Assembly: GCA_030263595.1 (NCBI GenBank)
Contig: SZPG01000022.1
Coordinates: forward strand, 1-64,000
Origin: Chloroflexi bacterium CFX6
Lineage (GTDB): Bacteria > Chloroflexota > Anaerolineae > Anaerolineales > Villigracilaceae
DNA: 64,000 nucleotides
Direction of reading: 5' to 3'
Part shown: positions 42,863 to 51,280 of the stretch, piece by piece
How the letters are laid out: each line of letters begins with the position of its first letter
Position numbering within the stretch: the first letter of the stretch is position 1
Program-made: the position numbers and the translations under genes
The notes under the pieces: model-generated
Told to the model about the DNA's origin: nothing
Databases searched by the model: none
The model's input: the letters and a program-made list of their open reading frames with translations, nothing else

Positions 42863-44599
42863 CTACAGCGTCATCGCGCAGCCGTCCGCGCGTGGATCGC
42901 TTCCCGCGCACAGAACGCCTGATTCCTCATCTCGCAGAATCACCTGTCCCCTGCCGAACAAGGCGCGTTCATAGCCTGAAACCCAATACACAGGATGTCC
43001 CATCTTTTCCAAAGCAGAATAGGTTTCCTGCGGCATGTTCTCTTCGATGGCGACGCGCCCGCCCGCTTCGTCCACGTCAATGCAAAAACGCGGGAGGTCG
43101 AGCGCGGATTGAGGGTCTAGACCCGCGTCGTGGAGAGCGGAGAGGACCTGGACGTGTCCCTGCGGTTGCATGAATCCACCCATGACGCCGTAGGAGGCGT
43201 AGAGGACCTCACCCCCAGCCCCTCTCCTGGAAGGAGAGGGGGGTACGCCCTCACCCCCAGCCCCTCTCCTTCCAGGAGAGGGGGGTACGCCCTCACCCCC
43301 GCCCCCTCTCCCCACGGGAGAGGGGAGTCTTGTAACCATCGCAGGGATGATCGTGTGATAGGGTCGTTTGCGAGGCGCGAGGCAGTTGGGGTGATTCGGG
43401 TCGAGGCTGAAGTTGTGTCCGCGGTTTTGCAGGGTGAAGCCCCAGCCTTTGGGGACGATGCCCGTGCCGAAGCCCATGTAGTTGCTGTTGATGAACGAGC
43501 AGGCGTTACCGAATTTATCCACGACGCTGAGATAGACGGTATCAGAGGATGCAACGGGAGTCCCGCGAGAAATATCGAGTGTTGCGCGTTGCGTGTTGAT
43601 TAGTTTGCGGCGTTCGGTTGCGTATTCCTTCGAGAGCAGTTCCTTGATCGGCACGTTCGAAAACTTCGGGTCGGCGACGTACCAACTCGCATCCGCAAAC
43701 GCCAGGCGCAGGGATTCGATCATCAAGTGCATTTTTTCCACGGATAGAACGTCGAGCGACTCCAGGTCGAAGCCTTCGAGGATGTTCAACGCGATGAGCG
43801 CCGTGATGCCCTGTCCATTGGGCGGACATTCGTAGACGCGCAGTCCTCGATACGTGACGGAGATCGGCTCCTCCCACGTGGACACATGCGAGGCAAGATC
43901 ATTCATGGACATACACCCACCCGCTTCTTTCAATACGCTGACAATTGATTCTGCAACCGGACCCTGGTAAAACCCGACAGCGCCCCGCTCCGCCACAACC
44001 TTGAACGTGCGCGCCAGACCGGGGTTGCGGAAGATTTCGCCCGCTTTCGGCGCGCGCCCGTCAATCGTCAATTCGTGACCGTTCAACGCGGACTTCAGTT
44101 GTCTGTCCGCGCCGCGCGCCCAAAAGTGCGCGGTGATCGGCGTGACGGGAAAACCTTCTTCGGCGAGTCGGATGGCAGGCGCAAGGACGTCGCCCATCAA
44201 GAGCGATCCGTGCTTGGCGATCAGGTCGCACCAACCCGCGCACGCGCCGGGGACAGTCACCGTGTGGGCATGGAACGGAGGCAATGATTCAGCGAGGAGT
44301 CCCTCGCGCTTTAGCCGATCCAGCGTCAGGGCGGAAGGAGCCGCACCCGATCCATTGAGGGCGGTGACTTGTCCCGTATCCGCAGAATAATAGAGGGCGA
44401 ACATGTCCCCGCCAATCCCAGTGGAGGTGGGTTCGGTCACGTTGAGCGCGGCGCCCGCAGCGACGGCAGCGTCGGCGGCATTGCCTCCCCTGGCAAGGAT
44501 TTCGAGACCGGCAGCGGTGGCGAGCGGCTGGGACGTGGCGACGATGCCATTACGACCATAGACGGGCGAACGACGGGAGGTGAAGGTGGGCGTTTGCAT
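42863..44599 (-). CDS. ggt: Gamma-glutamyltransferase with an in-frame repeat insertion
   Basis: A 578-residue Ntn hydrolase of the GGT family. The N-terminal part shows GRNGIVATSQPLATAAG and the GTGIGGDMF-like GIGGDMFALYY. The autocatalytic Thr is about 354 in the SDTVYLSVVDKFGNACSF segment. Residues about 424-464 are an insertion of three 14-residue repeats of the VPPSPGRRGAGGEG type, coded by palindromic DNA (43208-43328). They split the normal AMVTR...LYASYGVMGGFMQPQG run. No signal peptide is visible. Probably hydrolyses gamma-glutamyl compounds; whether the insert is tolerated is unknown. The surrounding sequence is intact. Confidence 0.93.
   Translation of the reverse strand: MQTPTFTSRRSPVYGRNGIVATSQPLATAAGLEILARGGNAADAAVAAGAALNVTEPTSTGIGGDMFALYYSADTGQVTALNGSGAAPSALTLDRLKREGLLAESLPPFHAHTVTVPGACAGWCDLIAKHGSLLMGDVLAPAIRLAEEGFPVTPITAHFWARGADRQLKSALNGHELTIDGRAPKAGEIFRNPGLARTFKVVAERGAVGFYQGPVAESIVSVLKEAGGCMSMNDLASHVSTWEEPISVTYRGLRVYECPPNGQGITALIALNILEGFDLESLDVLSVEKMHLMIESLRLAFADASWYVADPKFSNVPIKELLSKEYATERRKLINTQRATLDISRGTPVASSDTVYLSVVDKFGNACSFINSNYMGFGTGIVPKGWGFTLQNRGHNFSLDPNHPNCLAPRKRPYHTIIPAMVTRLPSPVGRGGGGEGVPPSPGRRGAGGEGVPPSPSRRGAGGEVLYASYGVMGGFMQPQGHVQVLSALHDAGLDPQSALDLPRFCIDVDEAGGRVAIEENMPQETYSALEKMGHPVYWVSGYERALFGRGQVILRDEESGVLCAGSDPRADGCAMTL
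43208..43328. repeat. Three tandem copies of the GGAGAGGG palindromic element inside ggt
   Basis: Units begin at 43208, 43250 and 43292: two exact 42-base steps plus a shorter third unit of about 37 bases. Each has the CTCACCCCCAGCCCCTCTCC...GGAGAGGGG pattern and can form a hairpin. The 42-base period equals 14 codons, so the reading frame survives. Copies 1 and 2 differ at a few loop bases (GGAA versus TTCC). Confidence 0.92.
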
Positions 44600-44622
44600 G
44601 GGTTCTCTTTTCTGTTATGCAT

Positions 44623-44765
44623 GGTGGTTGAGTAGCCCCGTCGCGCTGAGCGGAGCGACAGCGAAGTCGAAGCGTGGCGGGGCGTATCGAAACCACCAAT
44701 AAGCAAAGTGATTCTGGTTAGTTGTGGTTTCGATACGGCGGACTAGCGCCGCCTACTCAACCACC
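44623..44765. repeat. Nested 143-base inverted repeat
   Basis: Outer arms GGTGGTTGAGTAG (44623-44635) and CTACTCAACCACC (44753-44765) are perfect. Inner arms GTATCGAAACCAC (44684-44696) and GTGGTTTCGATAC (44724-44736) are also perfect. Small MITE-like layout in a gene-free gap upstream of ggt; no transposase frame. A half-copy of the GCTTCGCTTCGCTCAG repeat follows at 44813-44835. Confidence 0.82.
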
Positions 44766-44866
44766 GAGTTGCTATTGAATACAGGTGGTCTCGCCTGCGT
44801 TGGTAGAGATGCTTCGCTTCGCTCAGCATGACATTACAAAGTATAATCCCTCCAACGAGGTGGACG

Positions 44867-44965
44867 ATGAAAAGACTTCTCTCCCTGCTCTTCGTTCTTG
44901 GACTGGCGCTCTCCGCATGTGGACCTTCGCAAACGCAATCCGCGCCAACGAGAAGAAAGATGTAA
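44867..44965 (+). pseudogene. Truncated lipoprotein leader (32 aa)
   Basis: The sequence MKRLLSLLFVLGLALSACG is a textbook lipoprotein signal peptide with the lipobox Cys. It is preceded by TATAAT (44842-44847) and a GAGGTGGA site. It runs only 32 residues before stopping next to the A/T-rich restriction-modification pair. The mature body appears to have been lost when that pair entered. Confidence 0.55.
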
Positions 44966-44984
44966 ATGGTAAAATAGGGTTACT

Positions 44985-46175
44985 ATGCTAGCAAAACCAA
45001 CAGTCGCCAAAAAGAGAAAATACAATGTTTTAGATGTGAAATCCGCCAAGAAGGTAGCCACCTTTTGGCTCCAACGCGCCAAACTTGAAAACGCAATTGA
45101 TTTTGGTTTGCCAGAAGTAGATGATCGTTACCATATATGGCGTGTACCATTGGTAGGCAAAACTTCACACGATAGAATTGGCGAAATTGTAATTGACGCT
45201 TATACATCCTTGATTGTCGAGGACAAATCAACTAAACCAGAACTGCTTGAGTCTCGACTTCTCGGACGAAACGGTCATAAGAAAGCAAAGGCGAAAAAGA
45301 TAAATGGGACTTATGTTTTATCGTCTTTAAGAAATATGATTGCACAAGGTGACAGTGAAGAACTCCTGCAAGAACTTCCTGCGGGGAGTGTGAATCTTAT
45401 CTTCACTTCGCCGCCTTACTATAATGCCCGTCCCGAATATACTGATTACGTTACGTACGAAGAATATCTACTAAAAATCCGCAAAATTATTCAAAATGCT
45501 CATCGTGTTCTAGCAGAGGGTTGCTTTTTTGTAATGAACATTTCGCCTGTGCTTGTTCGTCGGGCTAGCAGGAATCAAGCATCGAAACGTATTGCTGTGC
45601 CATTTGACATGCACCGTTTATTCATTGAAGAGGGCTATGATTTTATCGACGATATTATTTGGGAAAAGCCCGAAGGCGCGGGTTGGGCAACAGGAAGAGG
45701 CAGGCGTTTTGCCGCTGACAGAAACCCTTTGCAATATAAACCCGTTCCTGTCACCGAATATATTTTGGTCTACCGTAAACATACCGACAAACTAATTGAC
45801 TGGAATATCCGCGCTCATCCTGACAAGGATATTGTGAAAGCATCCAAAGTTGGGGATGACTATGACCGCACAAACATCTGGAAAATTACACCGTCGCACG
45901 ATCAACGCCACCCTGCGATTTTTCCTGTTGAGCTAGCAGAAAAAGTAATTAGATATTATTCGTTCAAAGGAGATGTCGTACTTGATCCATTTGCTGGCAT
46001 TGGAACTGTCGGAAAAGCAGCAGTGAAGCTAAACAGACGGTTTGTGTTGCTTGAACAGAATCCAAAATACATTTCAATTATTCGGGAAGAAGTAAAATCC
46101 TGGCTTGGAAAAGAAGCAAAGCAGGTTAATACGCTCAATTGCCCGCCTATTGACGCAGACAATATATTACTTTGA
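44985..46175 (+). CDS. DNA methyltransferase (N4-cytosine/N6-adenine), type II
   Basis: A 396-residue amino-methyltransferase. The catalytic [12 protein letters not shown] motif (SPPY at 142-145) lies N-terminal to the SAM-binding [13 protein letters not shown] near residue 345, the order of the beta class. Ser in SPPY favours N4-cytosine, but adenine is not excluded. The N-terminal 110 residues, with [15 protein letters not shown], may be a target-recognition or dimerisation part. It is A/T-rich. A TAAAAT box at 44970-44975 ends 9 bases before the ATG. It lies next to a probable endonuclease (46183). Recognition sequence unknown. Confidence 0.93.
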   Translation: MLAKPTVAKKRKYNVLDVKSAKKVATFWLQRAKLENAIDFGLPEVDDRYHIWRVPLVGKTSHDRIGEIVIDAYTSLIVEDKSTKPELLESRLLGRNGHKKAKAKKINGTYVLSSLRNMIAQGDSEELLQELPAGSVNLIFTSPPYYNARPEYTDYVTYEEYLLKIRKIIQNAHRVLAEGCFFVMNISPVLVRRASRNQASKRIAVPFDMHRLFIEEGYDFIDDIIWEKPEGAGWATGRGRRFAADRNPLQYKPVPVTEYILVYRKHTDKLIDWNIRAHPDKDIVKASKVGDDYDRTNIWKITPSHDQRHPAIFPVELAEKVIRYYSFKGDVVLDPFAGIGTVGKAAVKLNRRFVLLEQNPKYISIIREEVKSWLGKEAKQVNTLNCPPIDADNILL

Positions 46176-46182
46176 GGGGCAA

Positions 46183-47367
46183 ATGCCAAGAACAAAGAAA
46201 ACCCAACTAAACACACTCACCGAACTGATTTCATCCGCCGATTTGGATTTACTTTCTGCCAGCGGCAGCCAACTCGTTGAGCAAATCGGATTAGATGTTG
46301 TTCGCGGTGTGGTGTTGGATATTCTGACAGGCAAGAATCTTCGAGATTCAACCGAAGCCTTGACGCGTCGTCGAATCGCCACTTTGAATCTTGCCATAGT
46401 GGAAATGTTTATCAAAGGCTCTGCAAGTTCAAAAGATTTTATCAATCGCCTCCCAGATATTGCCACAGAGATTCTTTCAAAGAAAAAGCTGTCAAAAGCC
46501 GAACGGTGGCTTGCACAATGGATACTTGGTTTAACAGACAAGGCATTTCAAAATGTATTGCGAGATGATCCCGAAGCAATTGCAGAGTATCGGGACAGGT
46601 ACATCCAAATTTGCGATGAAGTCATTTCTGCACGTAAAACAGAAAAGGGCACTCTAAAAGGTGAAATAACATTTAACGGGAATCAAAAAGCACAAATCAA
46701 TTGGCTTTGGATGACCTATCTCCTAAACACAATAGGCGCGCAAACACTCGCGATTCGTGGATCAGAAAAATCCGCCTACGGAAAACTTTTCGAGAAGTTG
46801 GTTCTTGGATCTTTGCTCCACATCTTGGGCTTCAAGCATATTTCCCCACCTCCGCAAGAATACAACAAAGTCTTTTGGCTTTCTTCACGAAACGAAAAAA
46901 GGGAAAGCGATGCTACCCTGCTCTATGAATTAGGTCAGGGCGTGCGGTTTGACATCGGTTTCATTGGAAGAGGAAATCCTGAAATTTCACTCGACAAAGT
47001 GACTCGATTTGAACGTGAAATTTCGATGGGACGCTCTAAATTTTTTATGGCAACGATTATTCTCGTTGACCGTATTGGGGCAAATAGCAGAATAGAACGC
47101 ATGGCGGAAGATGTTCAAGGCACAATCATTCAGATGAGCGCAGGATACTGGATAAAACAAGTAGCGCAAGTGTTGAACGACACACTTGGTTTTAAACATG
47201 ACTTGCTCCACATGAAAGACAACGAAATAGAGAAATATTTACGCAAAGCCATAAGAAAAGTTCCGCTGGAACAATTTATTGGACTATCTGATGATTTTGG
47301 AAATCAGTTTATCAAAGAAGAACAAGCGCAATACAACCTTTTTGAAGAAGATAACGATGAGGAATAG
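46183..47367 (+). CDS. Probable type II restriction endonuclease
   Basis: A 394-residue protein paired with the methyltransferase. The region DATLLYELGQGVRFDIGFIG, then RGNPEISLDKVTRFEREI, looks like a nuclease core with spaced acidic and Lys residues. The N-terminal 150 residues are helical (DSTEALTRRRIATLNLAIVE). It recalls CfrBI-type endonucleases, but I could not confirm this. The ATG at 46183 has a GAGGGG site and starts 7 bases after the methyltransferase stop. It shares the A/T-rich composition. A terminator follows. Confidence 0.7.
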   Translation: MPRTKKTQLNTLTELISSADLDLLSASGSQLVEQIGLDVVRGVVLDILTGKNLRDSTEALTRRRIATLNLAIVEMFIKGSASSKDFINRLPDIATEILSKKKLSKAERWLAQWILGLTDKAFQNVLRDDPEAIAEYRDRYIQICDEVISARKTEKGTLKGEITFNGNQKAQINWLWMTYLLNTIGAQTLAIRGSEKSAYGKLFEKLVLGSLLHILGFKHISPPPQEYNKVFWLSSRNEKRESDATLLYELGQGVRFDIGFIGRGNPEISLDKVTRFEREISMGRSKFFMATIILVDRIGANSRIERMAEDVQGTIIQMSAGYWIKQVAQVLNDTLGFKHDLLHMKDNEIEKYLRKAIRKVPLEQFIGLSDDFGNQFIKEEQAQYNLFEEDNDEE

Positions 47368-47373
47368 ATCAGG

Positions 47374-47404
47374 AAACTCTCAGCAATAAGTTGAGAGTTT
47401 TTTC
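47374..47404 (+). terminator. Terminator of the restriction-modification operon
   Basis: AAACTCTCA...TGAGAGTTT stem, followed by TTTTC. It lies 6 bases after the endonuclease stop. The gap 47405-47632 shows nothing else clear. Confidence 0.88.
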
Positions 47405-47632
47405 AACTCCGTTGGGGAGCGATTATCACGGCTGGCAGAGTCACATTTACGAGCCTGCGGATGTGTGTCCGTTTCGATAAAGAGTCTACGTGAGAATTTT
47501 TTTGGACGCGGGCTCGGTTTTGCTCCCGACACGTGACCTTCATCCTGATTTCCATCGCTTATATTCCCATCTACAAAATTTCTTCACCTTTGCGCAGGCA
47601 GTATCTGGTACGCTGGGTTTGCGTCATAAAAG

Positions 47633-48175
47633 ATGAGAAATCCAGTATCTGATGAGCAACATCTCCTGCAACGCGCCTCCCGGTTGGAGACTCAAGCCCT
47701 GGCTGAAATCTACGACACCTACAGCCCGGGCATCTATCGCTATTCCATGCGCCTACTCGGAGATGAGTGCCTGGCGGAGGATTGCGTAGCCGATACGTTC
47801 GCGCGCTTCCTCAAATCCCTGCAGGAGCGGCGCGGTCCGCGCGAGCGCCTTCAGGCGTATTTGTATCGCATCGCGCACAACTGGATCGTGGACCTGTACC
47901 GGAACAACGGACAAACCGTCAGCCTGGGCGATGCCGTTCGGAGCGAGGCAGACCTCCCTGAGGAGGAAGCGGCGAAACGTATCCGCCAGAAGCAGGTGCG
48001 CGCCGCGATCCGCCAACTGACGCCGGAGCAGCAGATGGTGGTCTCGCTGAAATATCTCGAAGAGTGGAGCAACGAGGAGGTTGCGCGCGCGCTAAAGAAA
48101 CCGGTCGGCGCGGTCAAATCGCTTCAGCATCGCGCCTTGAAGAGTTTGTATAAGTTGCTGGCGGAGAAGAGCTGA
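47633..48175 (+). CDS. ECF-type RNA polymerase sigma factor
   Basis: A 180-residue sigma-70-family factor. Region 2 is about 22-85 (ALAEIYDTYSPGIYRYSM, then LAEDCVADTFARFLKSL). Region 4 is about 117-175, with ALKKPVGAVKSLQHRALKSL as the helix-turn-helix. There is no region 1 or 3. The stop is one base before the start of the next gene, a DUF5667-type protein that probably controls it. The ATG follows ATAAAAG directly, so the transcript may be nearly leaderless. Confidence 0.9.
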   Translation: MRNPVSDEQHLLQRASRLETQALAEIYDTYSPGIYRYSMRLLGDECLAEDCVADTFARFLKSLQERRGPRERLQAYLYRIAHNWIVDLYRNNGQTVSLGDAVRSEADLPEEEAAKRIRQKQVRAAIRQLTPEQQMVVSLKYLEEWSNEEVARALKKPVGAVKSLQHRALKSLYKLLAEKS

Positions 48176-48176
48176 C

Positions 48177-49178
48177 ATGAACGATCGAAATGAATTGGAA
48201 ACGCTCGTAGAACAACGGCTCGAGGAGATCAAGCCCGCGCCGCCGCGTGACCCGCATAAGGCTGCGCGCGGACGCGCGTTATTTTTGAGCGAGGCGGTAT
48301 CCGCGAGCGCGCTCCCACGTCAGAAAGGGTGGACGTCAATTTTCAAAAAGGAGCGATATGCAATGAACGCGATACTCTCGATACTCGTCGCCGTCGGGCT
48401 GTTGTTCGGCGGGGGGACGGCCGTCAGCGCGGCGCAGGACGACCTGCCCAATGAACCGTTGTACGCGGTGAAGATTTGGACGGAAGATCTCAGCCTGCAA
48501 TTTCAGGACGCGCCGGAAGAAAAGGTGGACCGCCTGATGGACCTGACGCGGACCCGCATTCAGGAAATGATCCGCTTGTCCGAAGAAGGCGAGCCGATCC
48601 CCGACCAGGTGACGCTGCGGCTCGAACAGCACATTCAGCAGGCTTTACAACTCTGCGCGAACATGGACGATCCCACCCTCGAGCGCGCCCTATTGCAAAT
48701 CCGCGATCAACTTCAACAGCAGGATCGCGATATGGAGCGGCTGCAACTCCAAACGCGGGATCAACTCCTCACACAGACCCGCCTGATGATCCAGGAACGA
48801 TTACGACTGGTGGAGGACGGCTTGCTCGATCCTGAAATGTTCCGCGAACAGGCAAGGAACGGCTTCCGCTTCGGGCAGGACGATGAACCGACCCCGCCCG
48901 CGCAGGACGGGAATGGACAGCAACATCAAAACGGTCAACCCACCGAGGCGCCTGCTGGACCGAATACCGATCCCAGTGGACCGAATACCGACCCCGGCGG
49001 ACCCAATACCGACCCCGGCGGACCCAACACCGACCCCGCTGGACCGAACGCCGACCCGGGCGGACCGAATGCCGACCCTAACAGCAACACAAATGATTCC
49101 GATAACGGAGCGAACGGCAACGGCTTGGGAGGGGATAACGCCAACAACAATGGATCGGGCGGAAACGGCAGACCATAA
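48177..49178 (+). CDS. DUF5667-like exported partner protein with a PNTDPGG repeat tail
   Basis: A 333-residue protein. A charged cytosolic N-terminus (1-60) is followed by one membrane span (about 64-85, ILSILVAVGLLFGGGTA). The outside part (about 88-235) has LPNEPLYAVKIWTEDLSL and Gln-rich helices of the DUF5667 type. The C-terminal tail holds six 7-residue repeats (PNTDPGG, PNADPGG variants) and an Asn/Gly-rich end. Its position directly after the ECF gene suggests an anti-sigma or signal-sensing function; no zinc-finger anti-sigma motif is seen. A bidirectional terminator follows. Confidence 0.7.
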   Translation: MNDRNELETLVEQRLEEIKPAPPRDPHKAARGRALFLSEAVSASALPRQKGWTSIFKKERYAMNAILSILVAVGLLFGGGTAVSAAQDDLPNEPLYAVKIWTEDLSLQFQDAPEEKVDRLMDLTRTRIQEMIRLSEEGEPIPDQVTLRLEQHIQQALQLCANMDDPTLERALLQIRDQLQQQDRDMERLQLQTRDQLLTQTRLMIQERLRLVEDGLLDPEMFREQARNGFRFGQDDEPTPPAQDGNGQQHQNGQPTEAPAGPNTDPSGPNTDPGGPNTDPGGPNTDPAGPNADPGGPNADPNSNTNDSDNGANGNGLGGDNANNNGSGGNGRP

Positions 49179-49187
49179 TCGAACGAT

Positions 49188-49228
49188 AAAAAACGCTCCC
49201 CGTCTCGTGTTGACGGGGAGCGTTTTTT
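49188..49228. terminator. Bidirectional terminator
   Basis: A-tract, stem CGCTCCCCGTC...GACGGGGAGCG, T-tract. Placed between the convergent DUF5667 and multihaem genes. Confidence 0.95.
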
Positions 49229-49233
49229 ATCCG

Positions 49234-50643
49234 CTAGTCATCGTCGTCGTCGTCACCGCCGCCATCGCCCCCTCCTTCGTCATCCGGGTTGTTGCTGTCG
49301 TGGCAGGCAAGACAGGTCGCGGAACTCAAGGTCTGCGTGTGGCAATCGCGGCACGATGCGCCGCCGTGATTGACTCCGCTCCCGCCCTCGTCCGCAATCG
49401 CCGGGTGCGGACCGTCGTACCTCGTGTACCAATTGTCGGTGGAATGGCACGCGGCGCAATCCAAGCCAAACATCCCGGCGTGGAAAACCGGGTCGCCGTG
49501 ACAACTCGCGCAGGACGTTGACAGACCGGTAAATTGACCGGCGTTATGGCATTGCTCGCACGCCAGCCCCGCATGGCGTCCGGTCAACGGGAAGTTGCTC
49601 CTGCTATGATCGAAATCCGCATCCTCCCAATCGGACGGGTTATGGCAGGCGGCGCAGTCCGTTCCATATTGACCGTCGTGTTCGTCGTCCTGTCTGTGGC
49701 AGGAATAGCAATCAGAGGGCGTGCCTTTGAAGACGTTGTCTCGATGGCAGGACTCGCAAGCCGCATTCGCGTGTTCCCCTTCGAGCCTGAACGACGAAAG
49801 ATCGTGATCGAACTTCGCCGGACTCCAACCCTCCGCCGAATGACAGACCGCGCAATCCCCTCCAAACTGTCCCTCGTGCGGATCGTCGCTGAGGTGACAG
49901 GAACGGCAATCCTGAGGCGTCATTGCAAAATCGCCAAGTCCGCGCGCTCCCGCGTGGCACTTCGCGCAATCCAGGTCCGCGTGCCGGCCGGCGATCTTGA
50001 ACTGAAACTTGTCGTGGTCGAAATTCGTAACGAGGCTGTCCACGCCGTCGTGGCAATCCAGGCAGGCGGAGGCATACGATTGGACGTGCCCCGTCATAAA
50101 ACCGGCATCCAATTGACGATGACACGCGTCGCAGGTCTGCGGATCGAATTTGGAGATGTCGTCCGCGTGGCAATCGGAACATACGAACGCCTCGCGCGTG
50201 ACCTTGAACTGGTGCCCTTTCAACGAGAATCCCACCGCCTCGTGTGGGAACTGGGCGTTACCCAGGTCGGTGAGGCTTGCGTCCGCGCCGCGGTGTTCGG
50301 GGTGACAATGCCTGCAACGCAGATCAGGCTGATCGGTCAGGATCGAACCGTGCATGGTCGCCACGTCCTGCATCTGACGCGCGATGTCCCCGTGACAGTT
50401 CACACAGCGATCCTCCATCCTTGCCGTCTCCCAGGGCGCGGTGTGACAGGCTTCGCAGTTCCCGCCGGTCTCCGCATGAGACGCGACGCCGCCCAGCATC
50501 TCCCCGCGCTGCGCGTTCAACGGGCCCGGGTTATACATCAACCCTCCGCTCGCATACGCGTACCCCGCAATGACGAGCGCGGTGACGAACGCCGCGATCA
50601 TCCCCGTCCCGGACAAACAACCCAAACGATTTTTATTACGCAT
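49234..50643 (-). CDS. Seventeen-haem c-type cytochrome
   Basis: A 469-residue exported protein. I count 17 CXXCH haem-binding motifs between about residue 60 and 450, beginning CEACH and ending CLACH. The N-terminus has one hydrophobic segment (about 11-31, MIAAFVTALVIAGYAYAS), a signal peptide or anchor. Doublets such as FDHDLSSFRLEGEHANAACE repeat every 40 or so residues, typical of cytochromes c that serve as electron conduits. The tail is DDEGGGDGGG followed by Asp. It is the last gene of the ferredoxin-flavoprotein-cytochrome operon. The electron acceptor is not evident. Confidence 0.92.
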   Translation of the reverse strand: MRNKNRLGCLSGTGMIAAFVTALVIAGYAYASGGLMYNPGPLNAQRGEMLGGVASHAETGGNCEACHTAPWETARMEDRCVNCHGDIARQMQDVATMHGSILTDQPDLRCRHCHPEHRGADASLTDLGNAQFPHEAVGFSLKGHQFKVTREAFVCSDCHADDISKFDPQTCDACHRQLDAGFMTGHVQSYASACLDCHDGVDSLVTNFDHDKFQFKIAGRHADLDCAKCHAGARGLGDFAMTPQDCRSCHLSDDPHEGQFGGDCAVCHSAEGWSPAKFDHDLSSFRLEGEHANAACESCHRDNVFKGTPSDCYSCHRQDDEHDGQYGTDCAACHNPSDWEDADFDHSRSNFPLTGRHAGLACEQCHNAGQFTGLSTSCASCHGDPVFHAGMFGLDCAACHSTDNWYTRYDGPHPAIADEGGSGVNHGGASCRDCHTQTLSSATCLACHDSNNPDDEGGGDGGGDDDDDD

Positions 50644-50656
50644 TTTCCCTCCGAGC

Positions 50657-51211
50657 CTACTTCAAAAAGGTCGCGTAATACAACGCCGCGCCGACGTGAA
50701 CGAACGCGGAAATGAACAAAGCCATGCCGATGGGAATGTGGATCGTATGCCAGAGCGCCAGCAGACGCCGCGCCTGTTTGAGAGCCTCCTGCGAAAGCGT
50801 CCCCTCGATCTCGAGCCCGTCCATCGAGCGCGGGATGCGGGTAAAGATGTAACGACCGACGAACCCGCTGACAACAATGATGACCGTAAGCAGAGTCGTC
50901 GCGCCCGCCAGCCCGTTGAACTTCCACGAGGTGTGAAGCAAAACCATGTACGGACCGACCAGTCCGGTAAAAATGTGGAACTGAAGCCACGCGGACATCC
51001 TCCCCCATCTCACGCTGCGGCTCCGCTTGCGAAGGCTGTACAGCGTCTCGGTCATCAGCATGAAAACGAAGCCCAGGATCCCGATGCCGTGACCGAACAA
51101 CTCACCGGCAGGCGGGATCTCACGCGTAAGGACGACGACCAGCCCGTACATGCCCGTGATCGCGATCATCGCCAGAAAAGCCAGCCATAGTTCTTTGTTG
51201 CCTCGAAGCAT
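50657..51211 (-). CDS. Cytochrome b-like membrane protein
   Basis: A 184-residue protein with about four membrane spans. Candidate haem b ligands are His in LFGHGIGILGFVFML, HIFTGLVGPYMVLLHTS, WHTIHIPIGMALF and SAFVHVGAALYY. The pattern fits small di-haem b-type subunits that pass electrons to periplasmic cytochromes c. It is 13 bases upstream of the 17-haem gene and downstream of the flavoprotein gene. Exact family not identified. Confidence 0.75.
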   Translation of the reverse strand: MLRGNKELWLAFLAMIAITGMYGLVVVLTREIPPAGELFGHGIGILGFVFMLMTETLYSLRKRSRSVRWGRMSAWLQFHIFTGLVGPYMVLLHTSWKFNGLAGATTLLTVIIVVSGFVGRYIFTRIPRSMDGLEIEGTLSQEALKQARRLLALWHTIHIPIGMALFISAFVHVGAALYYATFLK

Positions 51212-51280
51212 GAAACCTCCGTATTTGGAATCGAACGGCTTGCCGTTCGGATTTCCAGTAGCAAGTTTCCGCGATCCAAA

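Noticed and set aside
47405-47632. Small gene between the R-M pair and the sigma factor
   Set aside because: No frame with plausible protein sequence or ribosome site was found.
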